Shown here piece by piece: positions 1-6,538 of a DNA stretch of 8,138 nt. The stretch is from a bacterium. Lineage in GTDB: Bacteria > Krumholzibacteriota > Krumholzibacteriia > LZORAL124-64-63. The first letter of the stretch is position 1. The number at the start of each line of letters is the position of its first letter. Location: assembly GCA_030591105.1 (NCBI GenBank), contig JAUVBS010000077.1, positions 1 to 8,138 on the forward strand, written 5' to 3'. The position numbers and the translations under genes are program-made. The notes below the pieces were generated by a model. It did not search any database. It saw only the letters and a list, made by a program, of their open reading frames with translations, and was not told where the DNA came from.

Positions 1-1
1 C

Positions 2-49
2 CAAAGCGGCGAAACTGTGGTGACGCGAAAAATCGCGCTCGTGCAGTAG
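2..49 (+). CDS. C-terminal end of an exported FlgD-like/sorting-domain protein (partial)
   Basis: Reading from base 2 gives 15 residues, QSGETVVTRKIALVQ, then TAG at 47-49. The pattern (a small hydrophilic turn, then a basic residue, then a hydrophobic strand ending at the C-terminus) matches the last beta strand of FlgD-like or Por-secretion-like tails. It closely resembles the end of the next gene downstream (TAGQLLERRITLVR). I infer that the window opens in the last codons of a second exported protein of the same style, in tandem with the 308-1939 gene. A terminator lies about 60 bp after the stop, as expected for a real gene end. Only 15 codons are visible, so the rest of the protein and its role cannot be judged. 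Confidence 0.6.
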   Translation, partial: QSGETVVTRKIALVQ

Positions 50-112
50 CCAAAGCAGGGACCGGAAACAGGGCCGCCTAAGGCGGTGGTTTCTGAGTAA
101 CATCTCAACGAT

Positions 113-149
113 GCGAAACCGCTCCATGTTGTGGGGCGGTTTCGCTTTG
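113..149 (+). terminator. Rho-independent terminator after the upstream partial gene
   Basis: A 13-bp stem, GCGAAACCGCTCC (113-125) with GGGGCGGTTTCGC (133-145), contains one G-T wobble and a 7-base loop. It is followed by TTTGT. It lies between the stop at 47-49 and the promoter at 205-233, so it most simply ends the upstream transcript. The T-tract is short. A second, smaller hairpin precedes it: CCGCCT 74-79 pairs with AGGCGG 81-86, flanked by GAAAC 65-69 and GTTTC 89-93. Confidence 0.72.
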
Positions 150-204
150 TACGGCACCGTCCAGCGCCGCGTCGGCAACACCAGGCCGTTGACACCCGGC
201 CTTT

Positions 205-233
205 TTGACTTCAATTCAACAAATTGGTACACT
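205..233 (+). promoter_or_regulatory. Sigma70-type promoter with extended -10 for the 308-1939 gene
   Basis: The -35 box is TTGACT (205-210) and the -10 box is TACACT (228-233), with a 17-bp spacer. TGG stands directly before the -10 box, giving an extended TGn element. Transcription would start near 240, leaving a leader of about 68 bases. The ribosome binding site GGAAGGAAG (292-300) sits 7 bases before the ATG at 308. An alternative -35 (TTGACA, 189-194) has no -10 box at proper spacing. Confidence 0.6.
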
Positions 234-307
234 CACTCAGTTGTGCAGGTCTCGATTTACAGAACCATACGCATTTACCAGCTCGCCGGGTGGAAGGAAG
301 TCTTGTC

Positions 308-1939
308 ATGATTTCAAGATACCCGCGAATTGTCGTCATTCGGATGATGGCGCTCTTGGCGCTCGGACTGTTGTGCGGCAGCTCAACCGCGATGGCCGCT
401 GGGCCCCACGACCAGGACGCTCCACGTCGGTCCGGCGACAAGGACATGGTCATGGACGGCCACGTCTTTCACGACGTTGGCGCACTCTGGAACCACGTGA
501 CCAACTTCGGTCTGATCGGCTCGCAACCCTCGCTGTCGGCGCCTTACTCCGACGCGCCGTCGGCCCGCTGGCCGGGCCAGGACGGCCTGGACTACCTGTG
601 GTCCGGCGGCCTGTGGGTCGGCGCAACCATCCTCAGCGAGCATCTTGTGACGACCGGTCAATACACGGTCGAATTCAGACCCACCACCGCACCCGACGAT
701 ACCATCTACGCCACAGCCCACGGCGCGATCGGTGGTAATCGCTACCCCTGGCCCTTATCCGACGACGACGACGACGGCCAGGAGAACGAGGACCCGCTGA
801 ACAACCGTGACGATGACGACGACGGCTTGATCGACGAAGATTTCGCCGCCATCAGCCACCAGGACTTCCGTTGCGTCTACAGCGACACCGCCGCGATCAT
901 CAGCGAGATCTTCCCCGATCACGTGCAGCTGGGCATCGCCGTGACCCAACAGACACTGCAGTGGAGCAACCCGGTGGCCGACGCTTTCATCGGTTACGAT
1001 TTCACCGTTACCAACGTCGGCGGTCAGCTCCTCGAAGAGGTCTACCTCGGCCTCTTCGCCGACTTCGATATCCCTGCGTCGGGCAATGGGTCAGGCGACG
1101 ATCTCGCGGGCTCGTGGTTCGGGGAGGTCACCGCATCGGACGGATCTGTTGTACCGGTCGCCGTGGCCTACATGGCCGACGGTGCCGCGAACGATCCGGC
1201 CCCTGGCTACGTCGGCTTCGTGCTGTGCGGCCACACGACCGATCCGGATGGGCAGATCGCGCCGCAAGAGGTGTCGGTGCGGAGTTTCCAGATCTTCAGC
1301 GGCAACTTGCCTTACGATCAAGGTGGGCTTCCGACCAACGACGACGAGCGCTACGATTCGTTGCAACGCGACGAGCACGATGCCAACACGCCGCCGTTCG
1401 AGGCGGACGATTACCGCGTACTGATTTCCAGCGGTCCTTTTGCCTCCCTCGCGCCGGGCGAGGCGATCACTTACCAGGTGAGCCTGGTGGCCGGCGACGG
1501 GCTCGACGGACTGCTAACGGCCGCGGCCGAGGCGGTCCTGACCTACCGCGGCCGCTTCTACGACCGCGACGGCGACCCGGACAATGGGGCCGAGTTCCAG
1601 GTGCACTGGCTGCGCTGGGAAGATGATCCGGTAGCAGCGCCCCCGGGCAATCTAGCCCCGGTAACGGCGCCACTACTAGCCGCCAGCCCGAACCCGTTCA
1701 ATCCGCGCCTGAAAATCCGGTTCACCTTGCCCCAGGCCGGCACTGTTCGGCTCGGTGTGTACGACTTGCGCGGCCGGTTGGTGCGTACGCTGCTCAACGA
1801 GACCTTGCCAGCGGGCGAAGGCTCGGTCCTGTGGCACGGCGACGACGAGACCGGACGCGCCGCCGCCAGCGGCGTCTATTCGTTACGGCTCGACACCGCG
1901 GGACAGCTACTGGAGCGAAGAATCACGCTGGTGCGGTGA
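308..1939 (+). CDS. Exported protein with acidic calcium-loop-like repeats and C-terminal FlgD-like/sorting domain
   Basis: This 543-residue protein is predicted to be secreted or anchored at the cell surface. The start at 308 is chosen because GGAAGGAAG lies 7 bases upstream and because it opens with a signal peptide: basic residues at 4-12, a hydrophobic core at about 13-23, and an AMA-A type cleavage site near residue 31. Residues 151-179 hold two runs of five or six aspartates, each ending in DG (SDDDDDG and RDDDDDG), resembling calcium-binding DxDxDG loops. A third such loop, DRDGDPDNG, is at 419-427. The middle region (about 200-400) is beta-rich, with phrases such as YDFTVTNVGG and APGEAITYQVSL that suggest immunoglobulin-like or cohesin-like folds; I cannot assign an enzyme activity. 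Residues about 459-543 (SPNPFNP, VYDLRGRLVR, SGVYSLRL, C-terminal RRITLVR) form a FlgD-like/Por-secretion-like tail, often linked to type IX secretion. No secretion machinery is visible here. The coding call is firm, but the biological role is unknown. Confidence 0.9.
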   Translation: MISRYPRIVVIRMMALLALGLLCGSSTAMAAGPHDQDAPRRSGDKDMVMDGHVFHDVGALWNHVTNFGLIGSQPSLSAPYSDAPSARWPGQDGLDYLWSGGLWVGATILSEHLVTTGQYTVEFRPTTAPDDTIYATAHGAIGGNRYPWPLSDDDDDGQENEDPLNNRDDDDDGLIDEDFAAISHQDFRCVYSDTAAIISEIFPDHVQLGIAVTQQTLQWSNPVADAFIGYDFTVTNVGGQLLEEVYLGLFADFDIPASGNGSGDDLAGSWFGEVTASDGSVVPVAVAYMADGAANDPAPGYVGFVLCGHTTDPDGQIAPQEVSVRSFQIFSGNLPYDQGGLPTNDDERYDSLQRDEHDANTPPFEADDYRVLISSGPFASLAPGEAITYQVSLVAGDGLDGLLTAAAEAVLTYRGRFYDRDGDPDNGAEFQVHWLRWEDDPVAAPPGNLAPVTAPLLAASPNPFNPRLKIRFTLPQAGTVRLGVYDLRGRLVRTLLNETLPAGEGSVLWHGDDETGRAAASGVYSLRLDTAGQLLERRITLVR

Positions 1940-2074
1940 CCCTCCGGGCCCAACGTGGTTTGACATATTTCCCGAGACACAACCGCAGGTTATGCCTCCG
2001 AGATCGTGTCTGTTCTGGTCTCGGTGACCACGATGATCTATAACAGCAATTAATAGCCGGTATTGACCTAAACA

Positions 2075-2092
2075 GAACCCCCCGGGGGGCTC
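2075..2092. terminator. GC palindrome, possible terminator stem after the exported-protein gene
   Basis: CCCCCCGGGGGG (2078-2089) is a perfect palindrome, flanked by GA on the left and TC on the right with one mismatch. It is followed by GCATTT rather than a clean T-run. The same 12-base core occurs in the strong terminator at 2983-3023. It lies about 138 bp after the stop of the 308-1939 gene, so it could end that transcript, but the missing U-tract makes this uncertain. Confidence 0.35.
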
Positions 2093-2156
2093 GCATTTGA
2101 ACTATGAGGCGCATATTAATGATCTAGGCCTTGGTCACACTATCGCGTGCACCGCG

Positions 2157-2168
2157 GGACATATGTCC
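2157..2168. repeat. Perfect 12-bp palindrome GGACATATGTCC, possible operator
   Basis: The two halves are exact reverse complements with no spacer, which is the form of a dimeric regulator site. It lies about 30 bp upstream of the candidate promoter for the OsmC-family gene. No regulator is assigned. It may also be chance symmetry. Confidence 0.3.
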
Positions 2169-2196
2169 GAAGGCACAACATAATGGGGAGAAATCG

Positions 2197-2224
2197 TTGC
2201 CAGAGATTAAAAACGGACTATTAC
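2197..2224 (+). promoter_or_regulatory. Candidate promoter for the OsmC-family gene
   Basis: TTGCCA (2197-2202) matches the -35 consensus at five of six positions. A weak -10 box, TATTAC (2219-2224), follows after 16 bp. Transcription would start near 2231, giving a leader of about 135 bases to the ATG at 2366. This is the best pair I could find in the region, but the -10 box is poor. Confidence 0.3.
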
Positions 2225-2365
2225 TGTCTACTATCCGGCGGGGGCTTGGAGGGAGCCGAGGGTCAGAAGGGCCGCTAGCTATGTGGAGTCCATCGCCCCG
2301 GTAGGCCTCAGCCATGCGGAAGAGGATTAGCAAATCAAGAGCTATCAATAGAAGGAGAAACCAAA

Positions 2366-2920
2366 ATGTCACTCGGCACACGTAACGGCGTTAACGTCGA
2401 TGATTTGATGACCGCCATCGAGGCGGTCAAGACGGACCCGACCAACGGCAACCTGACCTTCACGGTCAAATCGAAGTGGAAGGACGGGTTCAAGGCCAAC
2501 CACGCCACTGCTGGCTACGTCGTGGGCAAGGAGGCGGGCCAGCGTGCCAAGAGCCACACCGTCGCCACGGACGAGCCCAACGAGATCCTCGGTGGCGATT
2601 CGGGTATCAGCCCCGCCGAAACCCTCATCAGCTCGCTCGCCGCGTGCCTTACGGTGGGCTATGCGGCCAACGCTGCGGCGCTCGGGATCGATATGGACGA
2701 GCTCTCCTTCGAGATCACCGGTAACGGCAACCTCGAAGGCTTCATGAACATCGGGGACCGGCGGCCGGGGCTGAGCGATTTCCATATCAAGACCTTCATC
2801 AAGTCCAGCGCGCCGGCGGCGAAGCTCCAGGAGTTGCACACCTACGTCAACGAGCACTCGCCGATCTGGGATACGATCTGCAATCCGGTCACGATCAAAT
2901 CCGAGATCGTCACCGAGTAG
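2366..2920 (+). CDS. OsmC/Ohr-family protein (probable thiol peroxidase)
   Basis: This 184-residue protein starts at an ATG preceded by AAGGAG eight bases upstream. It carries the two hallmark cysteines of the OsmC family: Cys94 in the helix phrase SSLAACLTVGYA and Cys172 in the C-terminal DTICNPVTI. In characterised OsmC and Ohr enzymes this pair reduces organic hydroperoxides in the cytoplasm, with electrons from lipoylated or other thiol donors. Residues about 76-90 (GGDSGISPAETLISS) match the conserved segment before the first cysteine. The length is somewhat above classical OsmC/Ohr (about 140 residues), because of an N-terminal extension of roughly 30 residues and extra loops, as in many OsmC-like relatives. 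It stands alone, between a noncoding region and a terminator, so context adds nothing about its substrate. Family membership is firm; peroxidase activity is inferred from the retained cysteines. Confidence 0.92.
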   Translation: MSLGTRNGVNVDDLMTAIEAVKTDPTNGNLTFTVKSKWKDGFKANHATAGYVVGKEAGQRAKSHTVATDEPNEILGGDSGISPAETLISSLAACLTVGYAANAAALGIDMDELSFEITGNGNLEGFMNIGDRRPGLSDFHIKTFIKSSAPAAKLQELHTYVNEHSPIWDTICNPVTIKSEIVTE

Positions 2921-2982
2921 CCAGAACCCGACGGCCTGATGGCGGCTGCGTTCTGCAGCGTCAAACGATGCGACAGTTGCTG

Positions 2983-3023
2983 GCGACGAAAAAAAGGGCC
3001 CCCCGGGGGGCCCTTTTCGTTGC
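2983..3023. terminator. Strong bidirectional terminator between the OsmC gene and pckA
   Basis: The core GGGCCCCCCGGGGGGCCC (2996-3013) is a perfect palindrome. It is flanked by seven A (2989-2995) on the left and four T (3014-3017) on the right, and the outer bases GCGACG / CGTTGC continue the pairing with one wobble. Read on the (+) strand it ends the OsmC gene. Read on the (-) strand the stem is followed by seven T, a strong signal for the end of pckA, whose stop is at 3150. The gap between the two convergent genes (2921-3149) holds no other gene. Confidence 0.88.
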
Positions 3024-3149
3024 TGAAACGGAGGTCGAAGTCGCCTCGAGATACGGTAGACCGGGCGCCGCCGTAGCTGGTTCCGATCACGCGGCATTAA
3101 CCCAGATTATACACGAATCGCCTGCTACGAATCGCTTACTGCGGCCCCG

Positions 3150-4820
3150 CTAATCCCCTGCCAGCTCCGCGTCCTTCAACCGCCGCGGCCCAGCATTGGC
3201 CACCTCGTCCGGACAACCGCTCGCGTACAGCTTGAAGTTCTCGATGAACCGCGCGGCCATGCCGTCGAACCGCTTCCAGTACTCGTCCTTGTCACCCCAG
3301 GTCATCTCCGGCACGAGCACGTCGTCCGGAACGTCGGGGCAACTCAACGGTACCTCGAAACCGAACAGTTTGTCGGTTCGATACTCGACGTCGTCCAGAC
3401 GTCCGTCCAGGGCGGCGTTCAGGAGCGCTCGGGTGTGGTGGATCGAGATCCGCTTGCCGATGCCGAATGAACCACCGGTCCAGCCGGTGTTGACCAGCCA
3501 GCACTGCGCGCCGTGCTTCTGCATCTTCTGCGTCAGCATGTCGGCGTACTTGTACGGGTGGTGCACCATGAACGGCGCGCCGAAGCAGGCGCTGAACGTG
3601 ATCTTCGGCTCGATGCCCAGGCCGATCTCCGTCCCAGCGATCTTCGACGTATAGCCGCTGATGAAATGGTACAGCGCCTGCTCCGGTGTCAGCCGCGCAA
3701 TGGGGGGCAGCACGCCTTGTGCATCGCAGGTCAGCAGGATGATATTCTTCGGGTGGGTGGTGGTACAGGCGTCCTCGAGCACGCCCTCGACGTAACCGAG
3801 CGGATAGCTGCAGCGGGTGTTCTCGGTGAGGATGTCGTCGTCGAGGTCGAGTTTGCGGGTGATCGGGTCGAAGATGACGTTCTCCAGGATGGTCCCGAAC
3901 TTGCTCGTACAGGCGTAGATCTGCGGCTCGTATACCGGTGAGAGGCGGATCACCTTGGCGTAACAACCGCCCTCGAAATTGAACACGCCGGTGTCGGACC
4001 AGCCGTGTTCATCATCGCCGATCAGCTGACGCTTCGGATCGGCCGAGAGGGTCGTCTTACCGGTGCCGGACAGACCGAAGAAGAGCGCCACGTCGCCCTG
4101 TTTGCCGACGTTGGCCGAGCAATGCATCGACAGGACGCCGGCGTTGGGCAGCAAGAAATTCATGACCGTGAAGATCGACTTCTTGATCTCGCCGCCGTAG
4201 CTCGAGCCGGCGACGAGGGCGAGCCGCTCGGCGAAATTGACGATGATCGCCGTATCGCTGCGCGTCCCGTCGACGATGGGGTCGGCCTTGAACTTGGGCA
4301 GCGCGATCAGCGTGAAATCGGGGACGAATTTCTGGTACTCACTGCGTGACTGGGGCAACAGGAACATGTTGCGCGCGAACTGACTCTGCCAGGCGTCTTC
4401 GGTGATGATGCGCACGGCGAGCCGGTGCTCCGGATCGTGGCCGGCGTAACAGTCCTGTACGAACACCTCCTCACCCTGCAGGTAAGCGAACATGCGGGTC
4501 GTCAAGCCGGAGAATTTTTCGGGGGTGATCGGCCGGTTGTACTCGCCCCACCAGACGGCGTCGGCGGTCTCGTGCTCATGGACGACGAACTTGTCCTGGG
4601 CGGCGCGGGCACTCCACTTGCCGGTGTTGACCATCATGGGGCCGTGATTGACGATCTGCCCCTCGCCGCGGAAGATGAACTCCTCGTAGAGCGCTTCGGT
4701 CGGTATGTTCCAGTACACACGCTTGAGGTGCTTCAGGCCGTGCTGCTCGATACCGTAGTCGCTCTTCAGTTCAGCGGCCTGGTTCTGGGCCGGCGTCTTG
4801 ATCTTCAGGTACTTCGTCAT
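3150..4820 (-). CDS. pckA: Phosphoenolpyruvate carboxykinase (ATP)
   Basis: This cytoplasmic enzyme converts oxaloacetate and ATP to phosphoenolpyruvate, CO2 and ADP, the first committed step of gluconeogenesis. The 556 residues fit the ATP-dependent family (about 520-550). The P-loop GLSGTGKTT is at 249-257. The metal-binding kinase-2 signature LIGDDEHGWSDTGVFN is at 266-281. YGGEIKKS (208-215) supplies the active-site lysine, and MHCSANVG (232-239) the metal-binding histidine. ENTRCSYPL (333-341) is the usual adenine/phosphate-site segment. The ATG at 4820 has GAGGGG seven bases upstream on the coding strand. One oddity: the usual TGRSPKDKF stretch reads SARAAQDKF (70-78); the substrate-site arginine is kept (Arg72), but the preceding glycine is alanine. 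The gene follows the aminotransferase by 61 bp on the same strand with no terminator visible between them, so co-transcription is likely. Confidence 0.97.
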   Translation of the reverse strand: MTKYLKIKTPAQNQAAELKSDYGIEQHGLKHLKRVYWNIPTEALYEEFIFRGEGQIVNHGPMMVNTGKWSARAAQDKFVVHEHETADAVWWGEYNRPITPEKFSGLTTRMFAYLQGEEVFVQDCYAGHDPEHRLAVRIITEDAWQSQFARNMFLLPQSRSEYQKFVPDFTLIALPKFKADPIVDGTRSDTAIIVNFAERLALVAGSSYGGEIKKSIFTVMNFLLPNAGVLSMHCSANVGKQGDVALFFGLSGTGKTTLSADPKRQLIGDDEHGWSDTGVFNFEGGCYAKVIRLSPVYEPQIYACTSKFGTILENVIFDPITRKLDLDDDILTENTRCSYPLGYVEGVLEDACTTTHPKNIILLTCDAQGVLPPIARLTPEQALYHFISGYTSKIAGTEIGLGIEPKITFSACFGAPFMVHHPYKYADMLTQKMQKHGAQCWLVNTGWTGGSFGIGKRISIHHTRALLNAALDGRLDDVEYRTDKLFGFEVPLSCPDVPDDVLVPEMTWGDKDEYWKRFDGMAARFIENFKLYASGCPDEVANAGPRRLKDAELAGD

Positions 4821-4881
4821 GCTGCGTCCCCTCTAGCTCCCAGCCCGCACAGAGGGCCGGTCACACCGAGTCTGATCCGGG

Positions 4882-6099
4882 CTAATTCCAGTCCCGTATC
4901 AGCTTGCGGTCACCGATGTACAGTTCGTTGGGCGAGTTGGGGTCGAGCGCCCACTTGATACGCTCGATTCCCTCGTTGATATCCTTGATCGACCCGCAGT
5001 AGCTCAACCGCAGGTAGCCCTCCATGCCGAACTCGATTCCAGGCACCGTGACCACCTGCACTTTATCCAGCAGGAAGTTCGACAGCTTGGTCGAGTCCTT
5101 GTCGTAATAGCTGAAGTCGCAGAAGCAGTAGAACGTGCCGTCGGGTACGGTCACCCTGACACCATCGAATCCCTTGAGCTGCTCGACCAAGACGTTGCGG
5201 TTGTTCTCGAGCTGCACGCGCAAGTTGTCGACACTCGACTGCACACCGTTGATCGCGGCGACGGCCGCGTGTTGCAGCACGCCGGCTGGCCCACTGGTCT
5301 GGTGCGACTGGATATTGGCCATGATCTCGATCAGCTCGGGGTTGGCCACCGCCCAGCCGATGCGAAAACCGGTCATCGCATACTGCTTCGAGACACCGTT
5401 GACCACGATCAGCTTCGACTTGTCCGAGAGATCCTTGGCGTAATCGTAGCAGTTGATCGGTTTGCGACCGTCGAAGATCAACCGGTGGTAGATGTCGTCC
5501 ATGATCAAGTAGAGTCCCTCGCTCTCGCAGAACTCCACGACATCGCGGATGAAATCCACCGAGTACATCGCCCCGGAGGGGTTGTTCGGACTGTTGATGA
5601 TCACCGCTTTGGTGTACGAACCGACCCGCTCTGTGATGTCCTGGATGCGCGGGTAGAAGGTCCCATCCTCCGGTGGCGCCGGTACCGGAACCGCGCCGCA
5701 CAGCCGGGCCATATCGGGGTAACTGACCCAATACGGTGCGGGGAAGATGACTTCCTCTTGCGGGTTCAGCACCGCCTGCAGAGCGACCATGATCGCCTGC
5801 TTCGCACCGCTGGACGCCATCACCTCTTCCGGTGTGACCTTGCGCCCGTAGAACTCCTCGGTATAGCGGATGATCGCCGCCTTCATCGCCGGCGTACCGT
5901 CGGCCGGCGTATAGCGCACTTCGCCCGAATTGAGTAGCGCGGCCGCCGCCACGATGGCGTCGACGGGAGCCTTGCTCTTTGGTTCACCGCCACCGAGGTG
6001 AATGACCGGATCACCCTTGGCGCGCAGGATCGCGGCCTTCTCGTTCAACTTCAGGGTGACCGACTCACCGATGGTCCGTGCGATCTGGCTGATGCTCAT
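4882..6099 (-). CDS. Class I PLP-dependent aminotransferase, aspartate aminotransferase type
   Basis: This 405-residue cytoplasmic enzyme transfers amino groups between an amino acid and a 2-oxo acid using pyridoxal phosphate. The Schiff-base lysine is Lys238 in NGVSKQYAMTG. The cofactor-contacting residues are Asp201 and Tyr204 (MDDIYH), Asn172 in SPNNPSG, and Arg246 in FRIGW. Arg364 in LRLSYC fits the substrate alpha-carboxylate arginine. The phrase YTPADGTPAMKAAI (64-76) is typical of subgroup Ib aspartate aminotransferases. The N-terminal motif, usually GEPDFDTP, reads GGGEPKSKAP (36-44 region). The start is the ATG at 6097-6099, with AGAAGG nine bases upstream. The open frame runs on to 6639, but the extension (about 180 codons) has no family similarity and overlaps the opposing gene's start. 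Aspartate is the likeliest substrate, supported by pckA just downstream, which consumes oxaloacetate; other substrates such as prephenate or alanine cannot be excluded. Confidence 0.93.
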   Translation of the reverse strand: MSISQIARTIGESVTLKLNEKAAILRAKGDPVIHLGGGEPKSKAPVDAIVAAAALLNSGEVRYTPADGTPAMKAAIIRYTEEFYGRKVTPEEVMASSGAKQAIMVALQAVLNPQEEVIFPAPYWVSYPDMARLCGAVPVPAPPEDGTFYPRIQDITERVGSYTKAVIINSPNNPSGAMYSVDFIRDVVEFCESEGLYLIMDDIYHRLIFDGRKPINCYDYAKDLSDKSKLIVVNGVSKQYAMTGFRIGWAVANPELIEIMANIQSHQTSGPAGVLQHAAVAAINGVQSSVDNLRVQLENNRNVLVEQLKGFDGVRVTVPDGTFYCFCDFSYYDKDSTKLSNFLLDKVQVVTVPGIEFGMEGYLRLSYCGSIKDINEGIERIKWALDPNSPNELYIGDRKLIRDWN

Positions 6100-6206
6100 G
6101 GACTGCACCTTCTGTGGACTGAGCGGCAGGCGCCCATTCGCCGCGCCGGCTCCAAATGCCCCACCGAACACCCCCTTGCCGGAGGTGCTTCCTGTGTATT
6201 TGTACG

Positions 6207-6234
6207 AATTTAACCGGCGCCATCCAGAAAGCAA
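6207..6234 (-). promoter_or_regulatory. Candidate promoter for the aminotransferase-pckA unit
   Basis: On the (-) strand, TTGCTT (6234-6229) is followed after 16 bp by TAAATT (6212-6207). Transcription would begin near 6200, leaving a leader of about 100 bases before the ATG at 6099. The match is moderate and the call rests on position and spacing. No other good pair was seen on this strand in the region. Confidence 0.35.
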
Positions 6235-6459
6235 ACGGCGTCGGTAGCAGGGAGGAATATTTAGCATGACGACCGGTCTGCAATCCCACCGCTCCGCTGA
6301 TCCGGTACGTAATCGCTGCGCCCGCCCGCGGGGCGGCAGTTTCCCTGGCTGCCGGCTTGCGCCATCGTGGGTAAATTGTAAGCAGATCGTGCCTCCGTAC
6401 CTCCAGGAGCCTGCCTCGACATCCGCTGCGCCGTGGACGGATCCCCTCCGCCGGAGGCT

Positions 6460-6483
6460 GGACTCGGCTGTACGTCCGAGTCC
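6460..6483. repeat. Perfect inverted repeat in the leader of the SnoaL-like gene
   Basis: GGACTCGG (6460-6467) and CCGAGTCC (6476-6483) are exact reverse complements around an 8-base spacer. It lies 55 bp upstream of the SnoaL-like start. It could be an RNA hairpin in the leader or a DNA operator. It lacks a T-run, so it is not a standard terminator. Confidence 0.5.
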
Positions 6484-6538
6484 CTGATGTCCCGGGTCGG
6501 GCAGGAGCGGCCAGCCCGCCGTAGCGAGGAGGATCCCC

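Larger units (their letters stand above)
1940..2365. other. 426-bp noncoding region, AT-richer than the flanking genes
   Basis: I see no credible gene here. The only longer open frame, on the (-) strand (2124-2381), starts inside the OsmC gene. Its hydrophobic N-terminus is just the complement of the purine-rich ribosome binding site. The region holds several symmetric elements: a hairpin with arms ATCGTG (2003-2008) and CACGAT (2029-2034), itself containing TGGTC/GACCA (2016-2020, 2026-2030); a CCCCCC-GGGGGG palindrome (2078-2089); and GGACATATGTCC (2157-2168). TTGACA at 1960-1965 and TTGACC at 2063-2068 have no acceptable -10 partner. The region presumably carries the end of the upstream transcript and the control region of the OsmC gene. 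Confidence 0.6.
6100..6538. other. Divergent intergenic region with hairpins and a weak small ORF
   Basis: These 439 bp separate the aminotransferase (leftward) from the SnoaL-like gene (rightward). A small (+) open frame, 6266-6487 (73 codons), has a good ribosome binding site (GGAGG 6251-6255, ten bases before its ATG). Its product, rich in Arg, Pro and Ser, resembles no family I know, so I do not call it a gene. Two hairpins compete for the same bases: CCGCCC (6322-6327) with GGGCGG (6331-6336), and CGGCAG (6334-6339) with CTGCCG (6349-6354). Further right, CCTCCG/CGGAGG surrounds a single C at about 6445-6457, and a perfect 8-bp stem occupies 6460-6483. No strong (+) promoter was found; TTGCGC (6357-6362) with TGTAAG (6378-6383) is only 15 bp apart. 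Confidence 0.45.

Noticed and set aside
1..110. Possible cyclic-di-GMP-type riboswitch at the left edge, suggested by GGCGAAAC and GGTGACGC and followed by a terminator-like hairpin
   Set aside because: Reading frame 2 gives a clear C-terminal tail (TRKIALVQ, stop at 47-49) matching the neighbouring protein, and the conserved riboswitch core is not present.
2124..2381. (-) strand open frame with a hydrophobic N-terminus (85 codons)
   Set aside because: It starts inside the OsmC gene, and its hydrophobic stretch is only the complement of the purine-rich ribosome binding site region. No ribosome binding site or family match.
3113..3135. Short direct repeat ACGAATCGC, two copies 14 bp apart start to start, between the terminator and pckA
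   Set aside because: Too short and isolated to support an attachment site, iteron or CRISPR interpretation.
3196..4958. Several (+) frames antisense to pckA (3196-3654, 3513-3941, 4005-4349, 4425-4958)
   Set aside because: They are shadows of the GC-rich codon pattern of pckA, lack ribosome binding sites, and show no family motifs.
6266..6487. Small (+) gene of 73 codons with a good ribosome binding site
   Set aside because: Composition is Arg/Pro/Ser-rich with no recognisable motif, typical of noncoding GC-rich frames. Kept only as a possible leader ORF in the findings.
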